From contig JBBELK010000946.1 in assembly GCA_037783545.1 (NCBI GenBank), positions 1 to 64,000 on the forward strand: 64,000 bases of DNA, given 5' to 3'. The notes under the pieces are model-generated. The model saw only the letters and a list, made by a program, of their open reading frames with translations, made no database searches and had not been told where the DNA came from. Positions 1 to 12,300 of this stretch are shown in pieces. This DNA is from Henricia sp. BOLD:AAB3569. Taxonomy: Eukaryota; Echinodermata; Asteroidea; Spinulosida; Echinasteridae. The translations under genes and the position numbers were made by a program. The first letter of the stretch is position 1. Each line of letters starts with the position of its first letter.

Positions 1-1170
1 GAAGGGGGGATTGACAATAAGCCTCGATTCGAGCCAACGCGTACACCCAACGTTAAAGCATATGGGTGATGTCACTAATATGCGTACAGGGGGGAAGGGG
101 GTCTAAAAAGTTGGCATTTCGTGCCTACGTACTTTATAGCCGCCTAAACAGGGTTGTAGTCGAGTCCATCACAAGTCTATCACAAGTCCAGAGCTGATAA
201 AATCACAAGTCCGTGACAAGTAACAAGAAGCAAAGGATGAACACGCACAAAAGAATGCCTTTGTTGAAGTTCATTTGAATAGCTTGTGACTTGAGTTAAG
301 ACCCAGGGACTTGTGATGGACTGGACTACAACCCAGCCCATAAAACCAGGAAGTCTAGATTCTTCAGACCCACAAGACTAAAAAATAACACACCTTAAAA
401 TTCCATTAGAATTACACTATTAAAACGCAAGATGAACTAAATATTTCTGAAGCTTCTGAAACAGACTTAAGTGCTTACATTCCACCATTAACAAACATCC
501 TTATTCGAATTCCCCAAAGAGAACACAAACTCCACCCTATGGCTGACTGTAGTATATGGCCTAATTGAATAAACCAAACATGATTGGCCAGTAATTGGTA
601 ATATTGCCAATTTGTAGTCTTTGGGGAAGTAGCCTTCCTTCAAAACAAAGTTGTCAGATGGAAAGTACATACATGTAGGTGTGTTGCTACAGGTGTGTGA
701 ATAACTCCCACAGAAAGGGCAAATTTGATGCTGTAATTGGATTTGCAACTGACAATACGTGGCAGCTACTACTTTATTATGATAAAATTTGAAACTGATG
801 GTAACAATCTGGGTAATATCAATGCTGAGATATAACGTGTTTGTGTCCATGGGCTAGACACTTAATCCCAATTGCCTCGTCAACCTGAGCGATATTTAGG
901 AAGTTGTTTGGGAGAATGCCATAATTTACAGGCAAGTTAGAGTGCACCCACAATGGCAAGCGAAAACAAAATTTGGGACGAGGGAAAAATAACATGGTAC
1001 TCAGTGGGAATTGAACCCGAGACCTGTGACACACTAATCATCCCATGTTCTCATCCCACATTAGCTTTTCCTAAAGAATCAAACTTTCCTTACTGTTGAA
1101 TACATGTATATGTGTCCCACTGAGCAAATTAATAAAAGTAAAACATAATAAGGGAATAGGCCTATACCGA
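1..1170. other. Non-coding left edge (intron 10)
   Basis: No exon of the ADAMTSL gene was seen here on the minus strand. The one clear item is a tRNA-like SINE remnant at about 840-1040. The rest is AT-rich single-copy-looking sequence. Confidence 0.5.
840..1040 (-). repeat. tRNA-derived SINE remnant
   Basis: On the minus strand a box B-like cgggttcaattccc is followed by a body ending in a 'gggattaagtgtctagccc' stretch. The same body layout (gggcaagacactt...) is seen in the copies at 59703 and 42190. Confidence 0.5.
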
Positions 1171-1494
1171 GTATACCACTGTGCCTCATACATGTAGCTC
1201 AGTTGGTAGAGAATCTGCCTGGTGTGTCAGAGGTCTTGGGAGAAAACCCAAGTGAGTATATCACTGTGCCTCATAGCTCAGCTGGTAGAGAATCTGCCTG
1301 GTGTGTCAGAGGTCTTGGGGAAACCTGAGGGAGTATGCCACAGTGCCTCATAGCTCAGCTGGTAGAGAATCTGCCTGGTGTGTCAGAGGTCTTGGAGAAG
1401 ACCAGATGGAGTATACCACTGTGCCTCATAGCTCAGCTGGTAAAGCATCCACCCTGTGCATCAGTGGTCTCGGGTTCAAATCCCAATGAGGACA
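1171..1494 (+). repeat. Four-copy tandem array of a tRNA-like module
   Basis: Copies begin at 1171, 1256, 1333 and 1411 (units of 85, 77, 78 and about 84 bases), each opening with gtat(a/g)ccac(t/a)gtgcctcata. All contain the box A-like tagctcagctggtagag. Only the last has a box B (gggttcaaatccc). The last copy also has a near-complete acceptor stem, GCCTCAT against ATGAGGA. Its D and anticodon arms pair poorly, so it is a tRNA-derived repeat or pseudogene rather than a working tRNA. It lies 20 bases past the exon 10 donor on the opposite strand. Confidence 0.75.
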
Positions 1495-1514
1495 ATATGA
1501 TTTTGTTTACTTAC

Positions 1515-1644
1515 ACCGGAGGACACGCCTCAATGTTGCAAGCTTGCTGCCGAATGCTTGGTTTCCTAAATCCATCACACAGGTTTGGGTCTTGGGTTCT
1601 GAAAGTCTGCCACTCGACGCAGTCTATCCTGGTGTGTTTAATAC
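1515..1644 (-). CDS. Exon 10: remainder of TSR2
   Basis: This 130 nt exon completes Gly725 and encodes residues 726-767, ending phase 2. It holds IDCVEW, then NLCDGFRKPSIRQQACNIEA, then CPP. This is the second half of a TSR in the ADAMTSL4/THSD4 style, where the partner repeat ends CNxxPCP. The acceptor is tctctctag at 1645. The preferred donor is gtaagt at 1514; a donor three codon-steps earlier would be weaker. The next exon is not visible in the remaining 1514 bases and must lie outside the window. Confidence 0.9.
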
Positions 1645-3284
1645 CTAGAGAGAAAGAGACAGTTAAAGAAATATTACAGGATTGGATAACTGTTACAAAT
1701 GGCGTTACGTCCATGCGTGATCGAGGATTTGTATGATAAAAACCAACCTGTGTGTGAGTCAGCTCAGTACCTCATCTACGTTACGTTCCGAGAAAACAAT
1801 GAAAAACTGTGTCCATGCTTTCTATAAATGTTACAAAGCCACCAGCTATTTAAGCGAGTTTCTTTGTCATACTGCACTGAAAATGGTTCCAACCATAGTA
1901 CCTCGATAGTCAGCTAAGCCTAGTTTGGTTCACATGAGGGCATCCTTGTAAAAAAGAGAGAAGACTGTTCGAAACGTCGAGAAACCACACATCTTCAAAA
2001 CAGACTAAATGTTTTTCTCTGGGCGCTACCGCAAATCACCATGCATAGCCTGAAGTCTTACTTGTCTATTTCTTCTTACAAAAATCCCACAGAACAGAAA
2101 TCAGGCACCATATCCCCATAAGAATTCAGGTACCGGTATTGCTTTCCCGTTTTCCTTAATTCTACACATCAAATACTTAAACTAACTTCTTTTTACAACA
2201 ATTCAAACAGCAAAACTGCACAATCATGAGCATTGTGAACTCGGTTTATTATCCTCTGAATGTTCTCAAATACCTTTTGTATATATTTCTTTCAACTGGG
2301 ACCAATGTACGAGTCTTAAAATCGGGTATTTGGTTCCCTTCAGTATTGTCAGTGACAAATGACTAGTGACACTATACACCAATTTCAATTTCTGGACGAA
2401 ATCACAGAACCTTTGGCTCTGAAACCAAACCCTAAGAGATTGTTCGGGCATCGGCTAAGGTTCCCACAGTGTCTAGAAGATAGAATTTTTCAAATCTTCC
2501 CCAATCCAAAAAGAGTTATAAGATGTTGCTCTTTTTTATTGCTTCTGACAGACTGACACCAGGGAACTGATTGAAATTTGTAGATGTGGACATGGGAGGA
2601 GATTTGTTTAGGTTCATTTCAGAAGGGAATTCTGTAATGCAATTGTTTACATGACATTGTCACCTTGTTTTAAAGTTTCGCCTGTGTGAAATTCACAGGA
2701 ATGCCATTTCTTCAGGCTAGAATTACTACCAAGGAGGCTACTTTTGGGGAACAAATAAACGTACAATTTGATATTCTGCACATAACCAAGGGTCCTATTT
2801 GCTGGACAAAGACATTTTGACAAAATGTTTATTGAAGAAATCAGATCTGATGAGATTTGTCTGCATACAAACCTGAGAAAGAAAATGTCTAAACAAGGAC
2901 CAGTGTTTTTCAAAAACTGAGCTCTTGTAAAGACCAAAAATGCTTTAAGAGACGCTAAAATGAGTGACAAATTAATTATTGCCTACTATCTGAAGATTGG
3001 CAGATACATTGTAGGACAAGGGGAATTATATGTACCTCGCAAAGATATCCTGAGATAAAACAAAGACCAAATACTACCTTTTTGCCAATTTTACCAGAGA
3101 TTGGTCAAATATAATATATTGGTTATATATTGAGATGTTAGTTGGATTATGATGACTGAAATCAACCTGTTCAGTAGCATTGAGCCTAAAAATACACATG
3201 AAAGAGTAGGCTTTAGGCCTACATGTACATTCTCTGCTATCCCATCACACACACACCCCACCTCTCCCAACTCTCCCCCCCCCC

Positions 3285-3322
<38 letters not shown>

Positions 3323-6300
3323 ACCAGCCCCTATCTTGATCGATGAGTTCCCAGTCTAATATCCTCCAGTGAAAGTTCTTCCTCTACAGAAACATCGTCT
3401 TCCCACCCCTTGTAACACCTGAGTAGGCCTAAATGTAATTAACTTCCTCAAACTGAACAAGCATACTGTAGGCCTGACAGGTTGTGCTAATTCTTTAAAG
3501 CAAAATGTTGGGTTTCAATTTACGGAACTCGAGTTCCCGTCCCCTAATATAATAAAGCAAACCAGATAATCTGCTAACAATTTTATGATTTATTCACTGG
3601 CAGCAAACAAGGTTATATTTAGCTTAAAAACCCCAGACTAAACAGGAAAGTGGGGATTTTTGTAAACAGTTTTCATCCATCGTTGGCCCTGTGTACACAT
3701 GTTTTTAACAAGACCTAAAATACACATATGTAGGGCCAATGACAATTTGACTGTTGTCTCACATTCCCACCCTCGCCAACTCTTCCTAAAATACCAAATC
3801 ACAGGTAAAGACACACGACGCTACACCAAGCAGTAGACACGAGAATAAGACATTAATATCTTCCCGAGCAGCCGCCGAGATGAAGCGAGATGATTCTTAT
3901 GGCAAGAATTACAATAGCAACAGCGTTTTGATACTTTGGAAATAAGGCGCTATACAAAACCAGCTATTATTTTTCTCAGCACTTGTCCAAAAGATTTCTT
4001 GTTGTCGTCAAAATCAAACAAAGAGTTTATTTTGTAAAATCTCTAAAATTTGAGACGTACCCCAACATTACAACTCTGCTCTTTTTTACTTGACATTTTT
4101 ATAAAATGCCAAACATGGTGACAGACAGAACTTTAGACATCTGCCTAGCTTGCAGGAGGTCTTAGGTTTGAATCCCACATGTGCACACAATGAAGTTTTT
4201 CTCATTGTGTCTTGAGAAAGCACTGAGTGTACAAACCCTAACATTCATTTTCCCCAATGCAAGTTAAAATTAATTTCTCAGATAGAACTTTTTTGTTAAG
4301 TTCTTAAATAGCGCAAACAAGAAGACACTTTTAATGCATGCCAACCTGTCACAAACATGTAACGTTAATAAGAAGTATTGGGGCTACACCTTACATCCCC
4401 CTCCTCCTCCCCCCCCCCCCCCCCCCCCCCACCCCCTAATCATTCTGCAATAATATTGGGTCCTCTCCTTGACCCAGAAACAACACATTTATCATTCTAA
4501 ATCACTGCTAGAGTGAACATATAGTTTATCACTCTTCCCATCTGTTGCTTAAATTTCCCCTGATAAAGCAGTTTCCAATGTATGTAGCCAAAACAAGTCT
4601 TTGATCACAGAGGTTTGTTTGGTTATGTTGCAGCAGTAATTTGGAGGAAGGAAATTTGCCAAGGACAGACAAACACCAATGCATCAAATCATGCCATTTT
4701 GGAGGCCTTTCAGGAAGTTACATGTACTACGCCTCACTCAAAACTCCAAAATACATTCTGTTCAGGCAGCACTCTGAGACATCTTACTTATTCTAATGTA
4801 ACCAAATAAGTATCTAGCCAAACTTAGTGACGCAACAACAGCTGTATCCAAGCGTGCGCATGCTTAACCACGCCACAACCGTAAAATAGCGCTTAACTCG
4901 TCTGCTACAGTAAGCACGCCGTTACTGCTTGTGCTTAAGCAGTGCTATGAAATTGCCCCTGGCCTGTCAAATCACATCATCAAACCATGGAGCTATAAAA
5001 GGCTCCATGATCAAACAAAGGGAGCTTTCTTTTCTTAATTGAATGAAGCAATCTTCTTATCAGATGAAGCTAATTTGGAGACATTTTAATCGGCGTCAAA
5101 TGAAGAGGCGTGTATTCGCATTAGGAAATCTCTTCGTTTAATCATCGGCAAATCTTTGAACAAAACAATTTTCCTAATGTGAACGAGTTCAATGTTGCAG
5201 AACTTGTTAACATTGCCAGACAAAACCCAGCAACGTGATGCTGTAATCCATCACATTTTGACCCCCGTGACCTCTCTCATTTGTTTGGAGATTATGTCAC
5301 TTCATTTACCAGCAGGGCCCAATTTCATAAAGCTGCTTAAGCGCTAGCTGAAAACGTGTGCTTACTGTAGCAGAAAAGTTGTGCTAACATTAAGGCTATT
5401 TCACGGCCGTGGCGTGCTTAAGCATGCATGCGCGTCACTATCTTCAGCAAAATTTGGCTCTGCGGTTAAGGCAGGTTTTCAGTTGCTTACCGTTAACGAT
5501 GTATATGAAATAGCCTGACGCTCGGTTAACGGAAAATGGGCTGTTAAACAGCTCTATGAAATTGGGCCCAGGTCTATCTTATCATATCTGTGTCTACTTT
5601 CACTGCACTGATGATAGTATTGCAGTGAATGGAACACAATCCATATTCACTCAACTAACCGGACATTGGCAATCTGAGGATTACAGGCTAATCAAGCATG
5701 ATATGGAGTTTTCCGTTTTCACGATTAATATTAAACAGCTGCAATGACAGACAGGCAGACAGACAGGCAGACTTCCTACATGCACCGTGTTTACACTCGA
5801 ACCGGTAAAGGTGGATACAGACCCAGCATTTTTATTGCGGCCGCAAAACTGAACATTTGTTGCGTTTACACTATACACCTTGATTCGGCTTCAACTCGCC
5901 TTCAGAAACCGCAAAAGTCACCACTAATTGTAACTGCAGCGCATGGCGCCAGATTGGTCAAATAAATCTACCACACGGCGGGCACCGCCCCAAGGACACT
6001 CAAATTGCCGAATCTGTATTCGGGTAGCGTTTACACTACAAGTGACCTTGACAGTTGCGGGGTTGGACCCCTCAATTGCGGGGTTCAACCCTACCCCAAA
6101 GGTGACTTGAATAAGGCAAATCAGACCCGGGTCTGATCCGCCTTTTTCAATTTACCTTTTGCATTTACACTTAGCGCCTACCCGGCTTCAACTCCCAGAT
6201 TCAGCAAAGGCGAATCGAGTGTAAACGGGCCTATGGCAGCATCATTAAGGTTTTACTCCTGATCGAGTTTGGCACCAGCCGGTGCCTCAGTCTGACTAAA

Positions 6301-9300
6301 AAAAAGTTCAAATTTGAAAAGCCTAATTACAGTAACATTAAAAAGGCAACAATTGCTTTACGCCAAATTTGTTACTGCATTGCTAATTTTGGTTGAACTA
6401 CTGATAGCATCCAGGTGGGATCAAGAGCCTTTAATAGAGTGACTGAGAAAATTAAGAACTGAAAATCTGATACTGTCACGTATGGGTCCGACTTTGGCTT
6501 TCAGTAATTGTTAATACTGCCTCGTTGATTCTGGCTTTGCTATAGAGAGAGTTAGTGCCCTGGAAATAGCCAAGTAGGCGCCTCCAATTTGAAATGCAAA
6601 CAACACAAGTGGAGTTGTAAAAAGTGTCTCCTTCCACGACACTGACTTTGGATTCAACAATCGTTATTACTGGTTGGTTGATTTTGGTGCACTATTGATA
6701 TAGTTCAGGCACTTAAAATAGTCTAGTACAAATGTAGGACCCTAATTACGGTAGCTTGGCTGGGTAAGTTAAAAACTGAAAAAGCAAAAGTCACAACAGT
6801 ATTAAAGGGCCCGTGACATGGTAAACAACTTTGTGCTTAAGCTTTGCTTCATAATGACGGATTACTTGTTCAGCAAGACATACTATTGTTCGTTCGGATG
6901 TAAAATCAATAAAAGGTGGCCTTTTTCAACTTTGAAGATTTCATTGCAATAAATCACAGACAGAGGGCGCTGTTTTGAGTGCATCACATAAGGAAGACAG
7001 AAGGGAAAAGTTAAGAAAAAACATAAGACTTCAAGTTGGACTTGTGGCAAATTGCTGCAGTTTCTACCCCCAGTTTTGTCATGGCTTACAGCAGGCAACA
7101 TGTAAAACAAACTCAAACAGCCATGGATTACAAAAGTTTCAGGAAAATTTAGAAAAAAAAGTGGAATCTTTTGTGCACAGTTGAATGTGATTTTCCTGTG
7201 TTTGCCTCTTGTGACATCGTGACCTTGGTCATGAATATGCATATTTTCATTAGCATAAAAACTAAAAACCTTTGTTTTAACCCCCAAAGCAAGCTCCAAA
7301 TAGGATTTTTATGGCTTTAACCGAGTATAGTGGTTTTAAAGCATAGATTTCATTGATAAAAATCATAAATAAGGGTCCCTTTAAGTGGCATTAAGTATCT
7401 CCTTCGGCTTTCAGTAATTGTTAATACTGCTTGGTTGATTTTGGTTTTACATTGATAAAGTTCAGGTGCTGGGAAAAGTTGAAAACTGGAGGGAAGAAAA
7501 AATGAAGTGTCTCCTGTCGCGACTTTGTGCCTTTTAGAAATCGTTACTTTTACTGCTTGGCTGATTTTGATAAAGTTCAGGTTGTAGAAACAGCTGGAAA
7601 GTAAAACAAACTGAAAAGCCAACACCACAACAGTAAAGTACATGCATGTTGTAACAAGTGTCCACGTGTACTTCCGTGACTGGCTTTTAGCGATGGTTAA
7701 TACTGCGTGGTTGAATCCGGTTTGATAGAATTCTACATGTGCCAGTACAGAATGGCACTGTTAACAATTGGAAAATCTCTGCAGAAAAAAGCAATTAATT
7801 CGCTCTTTCATGGGTAAAGTATTTAAAGCCGAATGTTTTCACAACAATTTGTTCAGAAAAGGATATGCTCACTGTGCCGTGAAATTACACCCTGAATTGA
7901 AAGCAAAAGGATTTGGAGCTGCTTCAAGCGTAGAATAATTCAGAAATATTTCCCTTGCTTTCTTGAGAGACTACTGGTATCGTTTGGCGGCAGCAATGTT
8001 TGGTGTCAAAAATTCTTGTTTCTCCATTATACACATTTCTGTACCATTTTACTATATGTTCAGAAAGTTCCATCTACACTTATAGATCATGTATGCTCAA
8101 ACACTCCACACTACGGTACATGTTCTTACGTCAACAGTAAAGAGCCGACAGCCATTTGGTATTTTTCAGGTAATATACCAGTATCTATACTGCCTTATTT
8201 TGCCAGAATGGTTGTTCCCAAGAGTAGCTTTTGTTGACAACTTACTTCATTGTTTCTGAACCATAAAAAGAAACTTGAAGGAATTCCTATTCCAACCAAC
8301 AGGAAATTGTTAATTATTCTGACCACGACTGTATCCGTTGAGGGGCGCTATCTTCTAGCATGTCCGACCTTTAAGTTTCCTGCATGGAAGCTTACATAAC
8401 GCTATCACTCGTAGAATCAAGACTAGGATAAAAATAGCACCCCAGTCTCTGTGCGTTTATGTGAGCTGTTCAGTTTATCGGGGGAAACTTAGCTAGGACC
8501 AATCCGGTAACTAAGGCCTCCTTCCCTGTATATCTGCCATAGCTGGGGGGCTTGGACTGTGCGTTATATGTTGCTGTTGGAACGAAAAGTGCGCATCCAT
8601 TACATGTACATGTATACACGTGATGAGCCCCCTTCGCATACACATCCTACAAAGACGCGCTTCGAACAAGTTGCGCGTCTTTGTAAGATTGCGTATGCGA
8701 AGGGGGTGCATCGCATGCATGTAATGCCAATGGATGGGCACTTTTCGTTCTAACAGCAACACAAAACGCACAGTCCATGCACTGGACGCCCCCCAGCTAT
8801 GGCGGTAATACAGGGAAGGAGACCTTAGTTACCGGACTGGTCTATATGTAATTCTCTAAAATATTTGGGCTCCATTTATAGTAAAAAGTATGTCACTTTA
8901 GCAAAATTCGTCAAACTTTTCCACAAAAATATGTACATGTACTCCACAGGGGTCATATAGACAGCAAAGCACTGCCCATAGAAGACAATATAATAGACTA
9001 ACCCAAAAATGATAAAGCCACGCCCCCATAAATAATTTTGAAAGACAATGGTGATCCATTTGGTCTTTTGGTGATATAAACAATATAATGATTGTGCGCA
9101 CTTTAAAGTTTCTAGACATGTTTCTATGTGGGCGGAGTTTACTCAATCAGTCTATTGCCGTACTTATTTTGTAAAGCTTGGAACACCTTTTCGGGGAGTC
9201 AAATCAAGTTCAAGTGTAATTTGCACTAGTTCATCATATTTTATTTCTTGAGATAGTCTATGCTCTGGAAGTGACTATTTACATGTACTTTGCAAGAGAC

Positions 9301-12300
9301 TGGAACGAGAGAACAGGAAAAAGGATCGTATTTCCACTGGATGAGATCAATTAAAAAACCTCTCGCTCAGTGTTTTGACTGCATCTGACTCCATCTGTTG
9401 CTCTCATGTCAATTTCCAGTCCACGTGTTGTGTTTCCTTTAATTTAGGACAGAGACTGAGACGAGGGAATTACATGTACACATACTACATGTATGTACAA
9501 TTTTCCCCTATTTTCAGCAGAAAGGTCAAATTGGGCAGTTACGGATAGAGAGGCACTCAAGCATGTTGCTCTCAATTTCGGTTTACCAATAGGTGAAATT
9601 GACATTTAGGAATACATGTAGATACAGTCATAAATTGTTTAACTTAGATGCATACAAAAAGAAAAAGAAAAATATCTTGGGGCAAATTGTAAGTTTGTAA
9701 GTTTGTGCACGGGTGTTTGCTGCTTATTTTAGCTGCCTGTTTTACTTTGGTTTTGATTTTTAAATGTGCATACCCTTGGTCCGAGATATCCTGAACTGAC
9801 CCAAAAGCTCTTCTTCTGTAGGGTGGACCAATTGCCTGGGTCAGCAGATTTAGTCTTTTTTTTTTATCTATGTACATGTATATGTATGTTATCGCTTTCG
9901 TTTTTGTTGTTATACTGTAAAGCGCCTAGAGGCCCTGGCATTTGGCGCTATATAAGATTGCTATTATTATTATATTGATTACGTTTGTTTTTATAGTAAT
10001 TAAAAAATCCACTGGGAAACCATTAATGCAAGAAATTAAACATATATAGGGGTCAAAATAGTGGTCTGAGACCACCAGTATAAGATCAGCAGGACTGGTC
10101 ACTAGATCCTTCGGAACACTGAGGGGGCAGTGAAAACACTTCCTGACCGCTGGAAACATTCCCAAACTTGAATCTCACCAAGAAGAACATACATGGAAGA
10201 TATACAGGGCTGTTTTGGGTGCTTTGAGGAGACAGCTGCAGGGCAGTTTTGGGCGCATTGAGAACTAATGGGTTAACTGCTGGTCCTGTTGGCTAGCATG
10301 AAACTCAGGTTAATTTAACCCCTTATGAGTAACTTTGGAGAAATGCAGGATACAAAATTAAAATAGAAGAATATAAGCACTCTAAAACAAGAACCTTCTA
10401 ATAAGACCTCTTAAAGCCTACCGGTATACCTCCAATTAAGCAGGCTGAATATGTTAAGATCGAATTAGTGATTAGACCCTGCTAATTCAATGGTCTTAAG
10501 GCACGTTCCCATTGGACTTCTTTTTACGCGCCCTCGCGGGAACTTTCCGCGACTCCCTGTAAACATTCCTTCCTGTAAATCTCCCGTGCGTTCCTACTAC
10601 CATATATTTTACACGACGCGAGCGGAAAATTTAGCTATTTGGCTGGCCATATGTGGTCAATTGAGGGCGTAGTTTACATAACCTTTGACCTAACAGGAGT
10701 TTCGTTTTCAGGAAACCCAATCAAACTTCTATTAAACTTGCCATTATATTTGCGAAGAAATGAGCATGAAAAAAACACGTGCGTACGTACGTACATGGCA
10801 TGTACAGTACATAATAACGGAACAAGAATTTTCGCGCAATGTGTGGTGGGATTGCACAATGCAGGAAGTGACGTCATCCATTTGGCATTTTACACAGCGG
10901 TAGCGGTAGTTCTACAGGGCGGCGCTGTTCCCATTGGACTTTTTCGAGGGCCCTGTAAAACTCCCGCGGCTGAGCGGAAAGTTTCCGCGGACTCTTTTAC
11001 CCTGTAAGTTTTACATCGTAGTCGCGGTAACTTTACAGGGACGCTAATTCTCCGTGCGTCCCCATTGGACTAAATTTTGCTACTCTCCCGCACAACCACG
11101 GGAGTTTAACCAAAAATAGTCCAATGGGAACACCACTTTAGACTGCTAGTACCAAGACCAGTCTCAGCATATAGTAAAGACCATACCAAATCCACCCTTG
11201 ATTCAATTCAGGGAAGACACAGGTGGTTATTAAACAAAGAGGAATTAAAGTGCTGATGCCATTATTACTGATGCCATTAGGGAATCACCAGAATCATCTA
11301 GGCGTGCTGCCCAGCCATGGAGTACAACCTACATGTACAATGTATCAGCATTCGGGTCTTTCTATAAATTAGGTCCAAAACCGGGGTCCAAAAGTGTGAC
11401 ATTTAGTGTCCCCCCCCCCCCCCCAAGACCCCATTACACCTGACATGTGTTATTTTTCATACAAGAATCATTAAAATGGATTTCAAACTATTTTGTATGA
11501 ACTGTACCCCCGGTACTTTTAAGTACTCACTCTTTGAGGAAGTATTTAAAGAATGTGTCATGAATTTACAAAAATGGACCCAATTGCCGCTTGGGTGGAC
11601 TAAGCAATTTGGATTAAGTGTCTTGCCCAGGGACACAGACACATTGGAACCAACAAATCCATATCATGGGAATTCTCAAACCTAAGCTCAAAACGTATAG
11701 GTTTCCCAAACCACTTGGCCTCAGTACTCCGCCTTTAGAGTCTATGACATCACAGGAAGGGCCCAAGGCATAGGAAATCATGGCTGCAATTGATTTCTGC
11801 CAAACCCAAGGCTTACATCTAGAAGTTCATACTCATGTACGCAATCTCCTATGGCACAGTTTGGCAGAGGGCCTTATCGACTTTTAATGCCAAGTGCAAT
11901 TTCTGGTATGGATGATTGTCCACAGTTAGTCATGTGCACCGAGTCCCAAGTATACCCCCAATGCTGGAATGAAATGGCTTTCAGCTTACATTACACATGA
12001 GCCAATAGAAGCTGGCTTTATCATTACTATTACTCAATTAATAGCTAGAACTAAATACTAGCTGGAACGAGCATAACCACGCCTTCTCATTAGCATAGTT
12101 CTGAGCACCTCATTTGCATAGTTCTGGGCACCTCATCTGCATAGTTTTGGGCACCATTTGCATGGTTTCGGGCACCTCATCTGCATGGTTTTGGGCACCT
12201 CATCTGCATAGTTCTGAGCACCTCATCTGCATAGTTCTGGGCACCTCATCTGCATAGTTCTGAGCACCTCATCTGCATAGTTCTGAGCACCTCATCTGCA

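Noticed and set aside
488-850. 120-codon minus-strand ORF
   Set aside because: No recognisable domain or splice context, and it overlaps SINE-like sequence at its right end.
1411-1494. Functional tRNA gene
   Set aside because: Box A, box B and acceptor stem are present, but the anticodon and D arms do not fold into standard stems, and it is the last unit of a decayed array.
3091-3346. Glycine-run and proline-run ORFs
   Set aside because: Produced by the poly(C) tract.
6883-7299. 138-codon minus-strand ORF
   Set aside because: Lies wholly inside a TTAA non-autonomous element; no transposase or other domain visible.
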